Assembly (NCBI RefSeq): GCF_016919245.1
Contig: NZ_JAFEJA010000001.1
Location: forward strand, 4,851,501-4,915,500
From: Streptomyces zhihengii
GTDB taxonomy: Bacteria > Actinomycetota > Actinomycetes > Streptomycetales > Streptomycetaceae
DNA length: 64,000 nucleotides
Direction: 5' to 3'
The stretch's first letter is position 1; every line of letters begins with the position of its first letter. The notes below the pieces were generated by a model, which saw only the letters and a list, made by a program, of their open reading frames with translations, ran no database searches and was not told the DNA's origin. This document shows, in pieces, positions 55,918 to 64,000 of the stretch. A program made the translations under genes and the position numbers.

Positions 55918-58525
55918 ATGGTGACATTCGCGCAGGCGCAGGAGCGCGCCGAGGAGTGGGTGAACGGCGAGGTGCCGGCGTATCAGCACCGTGAGGTGCG
56001 GGTGCGCGAGTTCGACCTGGGCTTCGTGGTCTGGGCCGAGGACCGCGAGGGCGGTGCGCGTTCGGACGGCGGGCAGCAGCGGCTGGTGATCGCCCGGGAC
56101 AGCGGCGAGGCCACGCTGTGGCCCGGGCTGCCGGTCGGTGAGGTGATCCGCCGCTACGAGGAGGAGTACGGCGCGCGGGCGGCGCAGGCCGCTCCCGCTG
56201 CGGGCGAGGCGCCGGAGCGGATCGACCTCAACCAGACGTCGTTCCTGCTGAGTCCGCCGGAGTGGCTCCAGGAGGCCGCCGACCGGCTGGGCATCCCCGA
56301 CCGGCGGGACCGGTCCCTGGCGGGGCAGTCCGCCACGGACGGCGCGGGCGCGCCGTCGGGCGACCCGGCTCCGGCCCCCGCCGCCGTTTCTCCGGCCGCT
56401 CCGGCTCCGGCCGCCGCGACCCCTGCCGCGGGTTCGCCTTCGGCCGCCGCCGCTTCGGCGACGCCGTGGCCCGCCGCGGGCGACTCCGGTGCGGGCGCGG
56501 CGCCGGTGTGGCCGGACGCGGGCGCCGACGACCACGAGCCGACCGCCTCCGACGGTGTGCCCGCCACGCCGTCGGGCCGCACGGGATGGACGGACACCAG
56601 CGCCGGGGACGGGGGCGACGCCTCCGTGCCGCTGCCCGCGACGGTCTTCGCGCCGCCGCTGAACCCCGACGCGCCCCCGCCGCCGTCGGTGAGCGCCGAC
56701 GCTCCCACGGCACTGATGTCGGGCGGCAGCGCGCTGCCGCGCACCACCGTGTCCCCGGCGCTCGGCGCGGGGACGCCGCCGCCCGACGCGCCCACCGCCG
56801 ACGCCACGCCGCCGCCCGGGCTGACACCCCGGGGCAACGCGGACATCGCGGACGCGGCGACGAGCAAGGCCGTGCGGCCGCCGCGCGGCGCGCGGCCCGC
56901 GTCGGGCGGGGCGACGCCCCCGCCGCCGCCCGGTGCGCCCGGCACCCCCGGCGCGCGCCCCCGGGTGCCACCCCGCCGCCCGCCTCCGGCCCGGGTGCGC
57001 CCGGCGCTCCGGCGGGCGGCTACCTGCCGACGCAGCTCGTGCCGCAGTCCGGTCCGCCAGGGCCGCCGCCCGCGCCCGGTTCCACACCGCCGCCCGGTCC
57101 GCCGCCGCCCCCGGTGCGACGCCGCCGCCCGGCGGGGTGCACCACGCCGCGACGATGCTGGCGGATCCGAGCCAGCTCGGTGCGGGTCCGGGTGCGCCGC
57201 AGCCGCCCGGTCCTCCCGGTCCGCCGCCGGCGCCCGGCTCCACGCCGCCGCCCGGCGGCGGGGTCAGCCACGCCGCGACGATGCTGGCCGATCCGAGCCA
57301 GCTCGGTGCGGGTCCGGGTGCGCCGCAGCCGCCCGGTCCTCCCGGTCCGCCGCCGGCGCCCGGCTCCACGCCGCCGCCCGGTGCGACGCCGCCGCCCGCC
57401 GGCGGGGTGCACCACGCGGCGACGATGCTCGCCGGTCCGGCCCAGATGGGTCCGGGTGCGCCGCAGCCGCCCGGTCCCCCCGGCCCGGTGCCGAACGCGC
57501 CGCACCCCGGGCAGCCGCCCGCCTACGGCTATCCGCAGCAGCCCTCCGGCGTGCCGACGGTGGGCCCCGGCTACCAGGCGGTGCTGCGCTACCGCGCGCC
57601 CGACGGTTCCGAGGCCCAGCTCATCCGCCGCTCGGCACCCGGCACGCCGCACCCCGAGTGGCAGATCCTGCACGAGCTGCGCGCGCTGAACGTGCCGCCG
57701 CAGCAGGTGCTGGAGCTGCACACGGAGCTGGAGTCGTGCGAGCTGCCGGGGGCGTACTGCGTGCGGATGATCCGCGAGACGCTGCCCCAGGCACGGATCA
57801 CCTCGATCGCCCCGTACGGCACCGACCATGCGTCGCGCCAGCAGGGCATGCAGCAACTGCTCGCCCACCAGGGCGAGTTGCACCAGGTGGCGGACGGGCC
57901 CGCCCGGCCCGCTCCGGTACGCGCGCCCCTTCCCCAGGTGCCGCCCGCGCCGCCGCTGCCGCCGGAGGGCGTGGCGCAGGAGCTGCTCGGGGCGTTCGGC
58001 CCGCAGGGGCTGTGCCGCTTCGACCAGCGGGCGGTGTCGCGTCAGGGGGTGCCGGAGATCGTGGCGGCGACCCTGGTGTGGGCCGGTCTGCCGGGTGACT
58101 TCAACCCGTTCTTCTGGGCGCAGCCTGCCCAGCCGGTGGTGCCGACGCTCGCGGAGCTGGCGGCGCAGCGGCAGGTGCAGCCGGCCGCGGACGCCGGTTC
58201 CTACCTGGTGCTCGGCAGCGACTTCGGCCGGGCGATCTGTGTGCAGTACGGGACGGCGCACATCGTCGCGGTGCCGGTGGAGGCCGGTCCCGGCGGGCAG
58301 CCGGTGGCGCCGCAGTTCGTGAACACCGGGCTGCCGGAGTTCGTGCGCTGCATGGCGCTGCTGGGCCGGATGTGGCGGCTGCGGTACGGGCTGACGCCGG
58401 AGCAGGCCGGCCGCTGGACGGTCGACTTCCAGGCCCAGCTCGCCGCGCTCGACCCGGCGGCGCTGGCGTCGCCGGAGAGCTGGTGGTCGGTCCTGCTGGA
58501 GCAGATGTGGGACGGGCTGCTGTGA
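55918..58525 (+). pseudogene. YrhB-like/Pro-rich/deaminase-like/SUKH-4 protein, double frameshift
   Basis: One gene of about 869 codons split over three frames. Codons from 55918 (MVTFAQAQERAEEW) give a YrhB-like N-domain (1-85) and a long Pro/Ala linker. Near 56950-56962 one base is lost, and the sense frame moves for about 150 bases (PPGATPPPASGPGAPGAP; GGYLPTQLVPQSGPPG). Near 57108-57112 a second base is lost in a C-run, and a third frame carries the rest. That part holds a deaminase-like domain (HPEW, SCELPGAYC) and a SUKH-4 domain (LCRFDQRAVSRQGVPEIVAA). Without correction the first frame runs as Arg/Ala nonsense to 58098. It could be a true pseudogene or a sequencing error in GC-rich repeats. 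Confidence 0.82.
57115..57490 (+). repeat. three ~126-bp repeats in the linker of the SUKH-4 gene
   Basis: Units encode HHAATMLADPSQLGAGPGAP followed by a Pro-rich run. Copies one and two share about 92 identical bases starting at 57164 and 57290 (126 bp apart); the third (from about 57405) is shorter and diverged. This near-identity makes the region prone to recombination and misassembly. Confidence 0.85.
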
Positions 58526-58548
58526 GCCGCCGCCGCTGAGCGCGCGTC

Positions 58549-58602
58549 ACGACGGGGGCGCCCCGCGGGAGATCCGGATCTCCCGCGGGGCGCCCCCGTC
58601 GT
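58549..58602. terminator. 54-bp perfect palindrome, bidirectional terminator
   Basis: A 27-base arm (58549-58575) is followed immediately by its exact reverse complement (58576-58602). It lies between the convergent SUKH-4 and symporter genes, 24 bases from one stop and 8 from the other. Confidence 0.88.
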
Positions 58603-58610
58603 GTCGGGCG

Positions 58611-60227
58611 TCAGGCCGTCCGGTCGGCGGCCGGCGCGCCCGCCAGCAGGACGGGCTCGACCTCCTCGTACCGCAGGGCCTCCGCGCCGGCGGCGCCGCG
58701 GCGTTCGGAGAGCACGGTGCCGAGCCAGCCCGCGGCGAAGCCGAGGGGGACGGAGACGAGCCCGGTCGTGGTGAACGGGAACCAGTTGAAGTCCGCCTCG
58801 GGGAAGACGGCCTGCGGCGAGCCGGAGACCAGGTCGGTGCCGGTCATCAGCACCAGCGCCGAGACGGTGCCGGTGATCAGGGTGGCCAGGAGCCCGGTGC
58901 GCGCGTACCGGCGCCAGAACAGGCTGTAGACCAGTGCGGGGGCGACCGCGGAGGCGCCGACGCAGAACGACAGCATCAGCAGCGCCTGGAGGTTGAGGTG
59001 CCGGGCGCCGGCCGCGACGGCGAGGGCGACGAGCCCGACGCCCGCGGCGGCGGCGCGCGCCACCGCCATCTCCGTCGCGTGGCTCGGCCGCACCCTGCGC
59101 AGCCCGTGGGCGACGAGGTCGTGGGCGAGGCTGTTGGCGCAGGCCAGGGTGATCCCGGCGACGGAGGCGAGCAGGGTGAGGAAGACCGCGGTCGCCACGC
59201 CCGTGAAGAGCAGCGAGCCCAGCGGCCCCGGCTCCTGGCCGAGGAGGGCCTGGGTGACCAGCAGGAAGGCGCTCTTGCCCTGCGGGTCGGCGGCGACGAG
59301 CCCCTGGTGGCCGACGACGGCGGCGGCGCCGAAGCCGATGACGGCGAGCAGCAGGCAGGTCACCACGACGGTCGACACCGCCCATGACATGGACCGGCGC
59401 ACGGCCCGTGCGCTGCGGGCGGTGAACATGCGCATCGTGATGTGGGGCAGCACCGCGGCGCCGAGCACCACCGTGAGCTGGGCGCTGATCATGTCCGTCT
59501 GGTCGCCGCCGAACTGGAGGCCGGCGGTGAGGTAGGCGTCGCCCGCGCCGCTGCCGCGCTCGGCGGCGGCCAGCAGGCCGCCCAGGCTGAAGTCGAAGCG
59601 TTCCAGCAGGAGCACCGCGACGGCGGTGGAGGCGCCGAGCAGCACCACGGTCTTCACGATCTGGATGAACGCGGTGCCCTTCATGCCGCCGATGGCCGCG
59701 TAGGCGATCATCAGCAGGCCGAGGAAGACGATCGAGCCGGTCTTGAACCCGTCGGCGTGGAAGCCGAGGACGACGGCGAGCAGGTCGCCCGCGCCGGCGA
59801 GCTGGAAGACGACCAGCGGCAGCAGCGCGGTGAGCGTGACGGCGGCCGAGGTGATCCGCACGGCCGGGCCGGGGGTGCGCCGGGTGAGGACGTCGCCCAT
59901 GGTGAACCGGCCCGCGTTCCGCAGGGGTTCGGCGAGCAGGAACATCATCAGCACGAGGGAGAGCACGGTGCTCAGGGCGAGCGAGAGCCCGTCGTAGCCG
60001 AGCAGGGCGATGATGCCGATGGTGCCGAGCACGGTGCCGGCGGAGATGTAGTCGCCCGCGATGGCGAGCCCGCTCTGCACCGGGGAGAGCGAGCGGTAGC
60101 CGGTGTAGAACTCGCCGAGGTCGTCGCGGTCGGGGCCGGTCATCACGCAGAGCAGCAGCGTGACGGTGATGACGGCGATGAACGCGATCAGCGACATGGT
60201 CTGGGCGTCGGAGTCGAAGCCGTTCAC
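58611..60227 (-). CDS. SSS-family monocarboxylate/acetate-type symporter
   Basis: A 538-residue sodium:solute symporter with 13 predicted helices. RSLSPVQSGLAIAGDYISAG, MKGTAFIQIVKTVVLLGAS and LPHITMRMFTARSARAVRRS are ActP/MctC-like. GTG 60227 has GGGAGG 7 bases ahead and overlaps the DUF485 gene by 4 bases. In E. coli the YjcH(DUF485)-ActP pair takes up acetate; a similar short-chain acid is likely here. Confidence 0.9.
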   Translation of the reverse strand: MNGFDSDAQTMSLIAFIAVITVTLLLCVMTGPDRDDLGEFYTGYRSLSPVQSGLAIAGDYISAGTVLGTIGIIALLGYDGLSLALSTVLSLVLMMFLLAEPLRNAGRFTMGDVLTRRTPGPAVRITSAAVTLTALLPLVVFQLAGAGDLLAVVLGFHADGFKTGSIVFLGLLMIAYAAIGGMKGTAFIQIVKTVVLLGASTAVAVLLLERFDFSLGGLLAAAERGSGAGDAYLTAGLQFGGDQTDMISAQLTVVLGAAVLPHITMRMFTARSARAVRRSMSWAVSTVVVTCLLLAVIGFGAAAVVGHQGLVAADPQGKSAFLLVTQALLGQEPGPLGSLLFTGVATAVFLTLLASVAGITLACANSLAHDLVAHGLRRVRPSHATEMAVARAAAAGVGLVALAVAAGARHLNLQALLMLSFCVGASAVAPALVYSLFWRRYARTGLLATLITGTVSALVLMTGTDLVSGSPQAVFPEADFNWFPFTTTGLVSVPLGFAAGWLGTVLSERRGAAGAEALRYEEVEPVLLAGAPAADRTA

Positions 60228-60754
60228 GCGCGCGCACCTCCCGCGGGGTGGCGCCGTCCGCGGGGGGCGGCGGTGGCGGCGGCCTCGGCGCGCTCCCGGA
60301 CGGCCGTGGCGAGCGGGTCGACGCGGCGGCGCGCGATCCGCTCGTAGACGGCGATGGCGGCGAGCGCGACGGGGAGCTGGACGAGGCCCAGCAGGACGCC
60401 GGTGGTGAGCCCGCCGCTGATCCGGCCGGTCATCAGGCCGGGCGCGTAGCCGGAGAGGAAGAGGTAGAGCACGAAGTAGCCGAGCGCGGTGAGGGTGGCG
60501 ACGCGGCGCAGCCGGCGGTAGGCGGAGCCGAGCCGGCGGATCTCCTGGCGGTCGCCGGCCCCGGGGGCCGCGGGCCGCTCCCGGTGGTCGCCGTGGTCCC
60601 GGCCGTCGTCGAACGGTGTCCCGGCGAAGCCGTACTGGCCGTACGGGTCCGGGTGGGTGTCCTGGTACGGGCCGGGCCCGGGCTGCCGGTGCCGGCCGTC
60701 GGGCCGGGGGCGTGGGGGAGCGGGTGGTTCGGGGAACGCGTGGTGGTACGACAT
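60224..60754 (-). CDS. DUF485 family membrane protein (YjcH-like)
   Basis: A 176-residue protein. A Pro/His/Tyr-rich head (1-70) precedes a DUF485 domain with two helices (TALGYFVLYLFLSGYAPGLM and LGLVQLPVALAAIAVYERIA). The partner SSS symporter is translated from the overlapping GTGA. ATG 60754 has AAGGAG 8 bases ahead. It likely assists the permease; exact role unknown. Confidence 0.88.
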   Translation of the reverse strand: MSYHHAFPEPPAPPRPRPDGRHRQPGPGPYQDTHPDPYGQYGFAGTPFDDGRDHGDHRERPAAPGAGDRQEIRRLGSAYRRLRRVATLTALGYFVLYLFLSGYAPGLMTGRISGGLTTGVLLGLVQLPVALAAIAVYERIARRRVDPLATAVRERAEAAATAAPRGRRHPAGGARA

Positions 60755-60923
60755 CGTGCTGCTCCTTGCCGCCCATCGGGGACGGGGCGGGTGGCGCTGG
60801 TGGTCCGCGTACGTTACTCACCGGTAGCGGATGTCGTAAGGGGTTACCGACCGTACGGTATGTCGGTTCGGTGACGATCCTGTGCGGGAGCCCCCGAGGG
60901 GCCGGCCCGGGGCTCCCGGGCGC

Positions 60924-62441
60924 TCAGTCCTCGTCCGTGCGGACCGGGAAGCGCTTCGGGGCGACGAACAGCAGCACCAGCAGCGCCAGGCCGGCCGCCA
61001 CGGCCGCGCCCGTGTAGACGTGGTCCACGGCGGCGTCCACCGCGCGCCGCAGGGTGTCGGCGGCGGCCGACCCGCCGGACCCGTCCAGGGCGCGGGAGAC
61101 GGAGTCGAGGTCGCCGCCGCCGAGACGGGAGAGCAGGACGGCGTTGGCGACCGCGCCGAACAGGGCCGCGCCCAGCGACTGGCCGACCTGGCGGCAGAAG
61201 AGCACCGAGGCCGTCGTCGTGCCGCGTTCGGACCAGCCGACCGTGGACTGCACGCCGACGATCAGCGGCAGCTGGAACAGGCCGAGCGCCGCGCCGAGCA
61301 GCAGCATCAGCAGCGCCGGCTGCCAGGCCGCGCCCGGGTACGGCAGCAGCGGGAAGGCGGCCAGGATCAGCATGGCGCAGCCGATCCCGATGATCGCCGT
61401 CCACCGGAAGCCGATCCGGTTGTAGACGTGGTTCGACAGCGCGGCGCTGACCGGCCAGCTCAGCGTCATGACCGACAGCACGAAGCCCGCGGCGATCGGC
61501 CCGAGGCCCAGCACCGACTGGGCGTAGGTCGGCAGGAAGACGGTCGGCGCCACCATCAGCAGACCGAGCGCGCCCAGTGCCAGATTGACCGCGGCGATGG
61601 TGCGGCGGCGCCACACCCAGCCGGGGATGACCGGCTCGGCGGCCCGGCGTTCGACCGCCACGGTCGCGGCGATCAGGACCGCACTGGCGCCGAGCAGCGC
61701 CAGGGATGGTGCCGAGAGCCAGGGCCAGGCGATACCGCCCTGGACGAGGGCGGTCAGCAGCAGGGCGGTGGCCAGGAAGACGAGCAGCGCGCCGGGCCAG
61801 TCCACCCGGGCGCGGGCGGCGGGCTCCGGACGGGCCGGTTCCGTGAAGTACCTGACGACGAGCCAGAGCGCGACCGCCCCGACCGGCAGGTTGATGAGGA
61901 AGATCCACCGCCAGTCCGCGTACGCCGCCAGCAGCCCGCCGACCGCCGGGCCCGCGACCGCCGACACCGCCCACACCGTGGACAGCCGGGCCTGGATGCG
62001 GGGACGTTCCTTCAGCGGGTAGAGGTCGGCGGCGATCGTCTGCACCGTGCCCTGGAGCGCCCCGCCGCCCAGCCCCTGGACGACCCGGAAGGCGATGAGC
62101 GAGGCCATGTTCCAGGCGAAGGCGCACAGCAGCGAGCCGACGAGGAACAGCACGATCCCGGCGACGAGGACGGGCTTGCGGCCGTAGGTGTCGGACAGCT
62201 TGCCGTAGACGGGCAGCGTGACGGTGACGGCCAGCAGATAGCCCGAGAACAGCCAGGAGAAGACGGCGAAGCCGCCCAGGTCGCCGACGATCTGCGGCAC
62301 GGCCGTCGACACCACCGTGCCGTCGAGTGCCGCCAGCCCCATGCCGAGCATCAGCGCCGCGACCACCGGACGCCGGCCGTCCGGAGGTGCGGGGGCCGGC
62401 GCGGTGTCGGACACGCCCTGCGCGCGGCCGGTGCTTCCCAT
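60924..62441 (-). CDS. MFS drug:proton antiporter, DHA2 (14-TMS) type
   Basis: A 505-residue major facilitator protein. GLAALDGTVVSTAVPQIVGD (motif D1), GKLSDTYGRKPVLVAG (motif A) and VWAVSAVAGPAVGGLL (motif C of exporters) are present, and 14 helices fit DHA2. It probably exports a drug or metabolite; substrate unknown. ATG 62441 has a GGGGGG SD. It is preceded by the 386-base divergent region with the ABC transporter. Confidence 0.9.
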   Translation of the reverse strand: MGSTGRAQGVSDTAPAPAPPDGRRPVVAALMLGMGLAALDGTVVSTAVPQIVGDLGGFAVFSWLFSGYLLAVTVTLPVYGKLSDTYGRKPVLVAGIVLFLVGSLLCAFAWNMASLIAFRVVQGLGGGALQGTVQTIAADLYPLKERPRIQARLSTVWAVSAVAGPAVGGLLAAYADWRWIFLINLPVGAVALWLVVRYFTEPARPEPAARARVDWPGALLVFLATALLLTALVQGGIAWPWLSAPSLALLGASAVLIAATVAVERRAAEPVIPGWVWRRRTIAAVNLALGALGLLMVAPTVFLPTYAQSVLGLGPIAAGFVLSVMTLSWPVSAALSNHVYNRIGFRWTAIIGIGCAMLILAAFPLLPYPGAAWQPALLMLLLGAALGLFQLPLIVGVQSTVGWSERGTTTASVLFCRQVGQSLGAALFGAVANAVLLSRLGGGDLDSVSRALDGSGGSAAADTLRRAVDAAVDHVYTGAAVAAGLALLVLLFVAPKRFPVRTDED

Positions 62442-62827
62442 GACGCCCCCCGGATCATTTCCCGATGCATCTATTTCTGGGGGACACCTTCTCACTTGAG
62501 GCCGACGCCGCGGGAGGGTGCACTCCCGGTGTAGCGGCCCTCCCCCCACAGGCGGAGAGCCCCTAGGGGCAACTCCTCATCTGTGACCAGGGTTCGTTCG
62601 TCCGGGCGGACGACGAGAAGGGGGCCGCCCCGTCCTTACCTTGGTCTTACGGCCGGCGCCGGGCCCCGCACCACCACCGGGGGTGGGGTAAACCCCCGCA
62701 CCAAGACTGCGCCGCGCACCAGCGCGCCGGGCGCCCCCGGCCGGAAGACTCGACGTGTGACCGCGGCGGCGCCCTCGCCCCCGCATCCGATGGACCGTCA
62801 GCTCAATTCCCGATGAGGAGACCTACC
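62442..62827. other. 386-base divergent intergenic region
   Basis: It separates the MFS and ABC genes. It holds a 12-bp perfect palindrome GCCCCTAGGGGC (62559-62570), an 11-bp-phased direct repeat (62633-62650) and GC-rich dyads such as GGGGGTGGGGTAAACCCCC (near 62680). The remainder shows no gene. Confidence 0.5.
62633..62650 (+). promoter_or_regulatory. direct-repeat site of OmpR type
   Basis: CTTAC at 62635 and 62646 (TCCTTACCTTGGTCTTAC) are one helical turn (11 bp) apart, the arrangement preferred by OmpR/PhoP-family response regulators. It lies about 180 bases before the ABC ATPase gene. The binding factor is not encoded nearby; the assignment is inference. Confidence 0.4.
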
Positions 62828-63616
62828 GTGACTACGGCTGTGACCACCCCCGCACACGGGGAAACCGGAGGGCGCCAGGCCGTGGCCGCACGGGGACGGC
62901 AGGTCGTGAAGGCCTACGGCTCCGGCGAGACCCGGGTCGTCGCGCTCGACCACGTCGACGTGGACATCGACCGCGGCCGGTTCACCGCGATCATGGGGCC
63001 GTCCGGCTCCGGCAAGTCGACGCTGATGCACTGCCTGGCCGGCCTCGACACCGTCACCTCGGGCCAGATCTTCATCGACGAGACGGAGATCACCGGCCTG
63101 AAGGACAAGAAGCTCACCCAGCTCCGCCGGGACCGCATCGGCTTCATCTTCCAGGCGTTCAACCTGCTGCCGACGCTCAACGCCCTGGAGAACATCACGC
63201 TCCCCATGGACATCGCCGGCCGCAGGCCGGACGCCGCGTGGCTGAACCGGGTCGTCGAGACGGTCGGCCTCTCCGACCGCCTGAAGCACCGGCCGACCCA
63301 GCTCTCCGGCGGCCAGCAGCAGCGCGTCGCGGTGGCCCGCGCCCTCGCCGCCCGGCCGGAGATCATCTTCGGCGACGAGCCCACCGGCAACCTGGACTCC
63401 CGCGCCGGCGCCGAGGTCCTCGGCTTCCTGCGCCGCTCCGTCGACGAACTGGGCCAGACCATCGTCATGGTCACCCACGACCCGGTCGCCGCCTCCTACG
63501 CGGACCGGGTGCTCTACCTCGCCGACGGCCGCATCGTCGACGAGATGCTCCGGCCGACCGCCGAGGCCGTCCTCGACCGCATGAAGGACTTCGACGCCCG
63601 GGGGCGTACGTCATGA
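62828..63616 (+). CDS. ABC transporter ATPase, MacB/LolD type
   Basis: A 262-residue ATPase. It has Walker A GPSGSGKST (about 58-66), QAFNLLPTLNALENI (Q-loop region), signature LSGGQQQRVAVARAL, FGDEPTGNLDS and VTHD, all typical of the MacB/LolD/FtsE group. It energises an FtsX-type permease encoded by the overlapping next gene. GTG 62828 has GAGGAG 8 bases ahead. Confidence 0.93.
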   Translation: MTTAVTTPAHGETGGRQAVAARGRQVVKAYGSGETRVVALDHVDVDIDRGRFTAIMGPSGSGKSTLMHCLAGLDTVTSGQIFIDETEITGLKDKKLTQLRRDRIGFIFQAFNLLPTLNALENITLPMDIAGRRPDAAWLNRVVETVGLSDRLKHRPTQLSGGQQQRVAVARALAARPEIIFGDEPTGNLDSRAGAEVLGFLRRSVDELGQTIVMVTHDPVAASYADRVLYLADGRIVDEMLRPTAEAVLDRMKDFDARGRTS

Positions 63617-64000
63617 CCGTGCTCAAGTCCTCCCTGCGCAACTTCTTCGCGCACAAGGGCCGGATGGCCCTCTCGGCGGTGGCCGTGCTGCTGTCCGTCG
63701 CCTTCGTCTCCGGCACGCTGGTGTTCACCGACACCATGAACACCACCTTCGACAAGCTGTTCGCCACCTCATCCGCCGACGTCACCGTCAGCCCCGAGGA
63801 CACCGAGGTGGACGACATGCCGGCCAACGGCCGGCCCGAGTCGCTGCCCGCCGCCCTGGTCGACGAGGTCGCCGCGGTGGACGGGGTGAAGTCCGCCGAG
63901 GGCGCCGTCGCCAGCCTCAGCGTCACCGTCGTCGACTCCGAGAACAAGAACATGGGGTCGACCACCGGGGCGCCGACGATCGCCTCCAACTGGACCACCA
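63613..64000 (+). CDS. FtsX/MacB-type ABC permease (partial)
   Basis: The first 129 codons of a permease cut by the window edge. MTVLKSSLRNFFAHKGRMAL is followed by a helix (SAVAVLLSVAFVSGTLVFTD) and the start of a large extracellular domain. ATGA overlap with the ATPase gene shows coupling. It probably acts in envelope export or stress response; substrate unknown. Confidence 0.9.
   Translation, partial: MTVLKSSLRNFFAHKGRMALSAVAVLLSVAFVSGTLVFTDTMNTTFDKLFATSSADVTVSPEDTEVDDMPANGRPESLPAALVDEVAAVDGVKSAEGAVASLSVTVVDSENKNMGSTTGAPTIASNWTT

Noticed and set aside
56933..58525. A separate gene starting at 56933 for the SUKH-4 half
   Set aside because: Its first 60 codons are Arg/Ala nonsense from the wrong frame; the sense linker comes from other frames, so a frameshifted single gene explains it better.

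Overview
The window is a stretch of Streptomyces-type chromosome. GC is very high throughout and third codon positions are almost always G or C. Many starts are GTG, and operons are coupled by 4-base ATGA/GTGA overlaps. A sporulation-type SsgA-like protein, an RpfB resuscitation factor, an actinobacterial protein O-mannosyltransferase and a sortase-type LAXTG surface protein all point to Streptomyces or a close relative. From memory, the gene order from prs/glmU through ppc, tam/tamR, the gal operon, ispE/rsmA/rpfB and pmt to an SsgA-like gene resembles the S. coelicolor SCO311x-SCO315x core region; this was not checked by search. No prophage, insertion sequence, CRISPR array or rRNA is visible. 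The only RNA gene found is one tRNA-Gln(UUG).

Layout. 1-4.5 kb: the N-terminal propeller of a tricorn/S41-type protease (cut by the window edge), then a TetR repressor and an MMPL exporter behind a pair of matching operators. 4.7-9.1 kb: an SsgA-like protein, then an ECF nickel/cobalt transporter (fused M+N subunit, T, A) behind a Nur-like box, coupled to the peroxide sensor OhrR and followed by Ohr. 9.2-13.3 kb: serine hydrolase and SDR facing DUF817, EamA and YbaK genes. 13.5-22.1 kb: class B penicillin-binding protein, Pmt, RsmI, a zinc-ribbon protein, TatD and RpfB. 22.1-27.4 kb: RsmA, IspE, an acyltransferase and an ABC-F protein. 27.8-32.6 kb: two paralogous membrane-anchored beta-propeller proteins with repetitive cytoplasmic tails and a LuxR regulator lacking its phospho-acceptor. 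32.7-38.0 kb: a sodium:solute symporter with a small partner, divergent from galTEK. 38.3-42.3 kb: another NarL-type regulator, tamR/tam, then tetR and an acyl-CoA desaturase. 42.6-51.2 kb: ppc, a LAETG surface protein, pth, rplY, prs, glmU and tRNA-Gln. 51.2-58.5 kb: an HTH protein of possible endonuclease type, an orphan histidine kinase and a toxin/immunity-like cluster. 58.6-64 kb: an acetate-permease-type SSS/DUF485 pair, an MFS exporter, and an ABC transporter of the MacB/FtsX type cut by the right edge.

The most unusual region is 53.6-58.5 kb. Four adjacent genes encode a SUKH-3 protein, a YwqJ-like deaminase, a WHH-type HNH nuclease fused to a SUKH-1 (SMI1/KNR4) domain, and a long YrhB-like/proline-rich/deaminase-like/SUKH-4 protein. 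The last gene is broken by two separate one-base losses in C-rich runs inside its repeat-rich linker. Toxin-type and immunity-type domains are thus encoded together without any secretion signal. This looks like a cytoplasmic nuclease/deaminase-immunity array rather than an exported polymorphic toxin.
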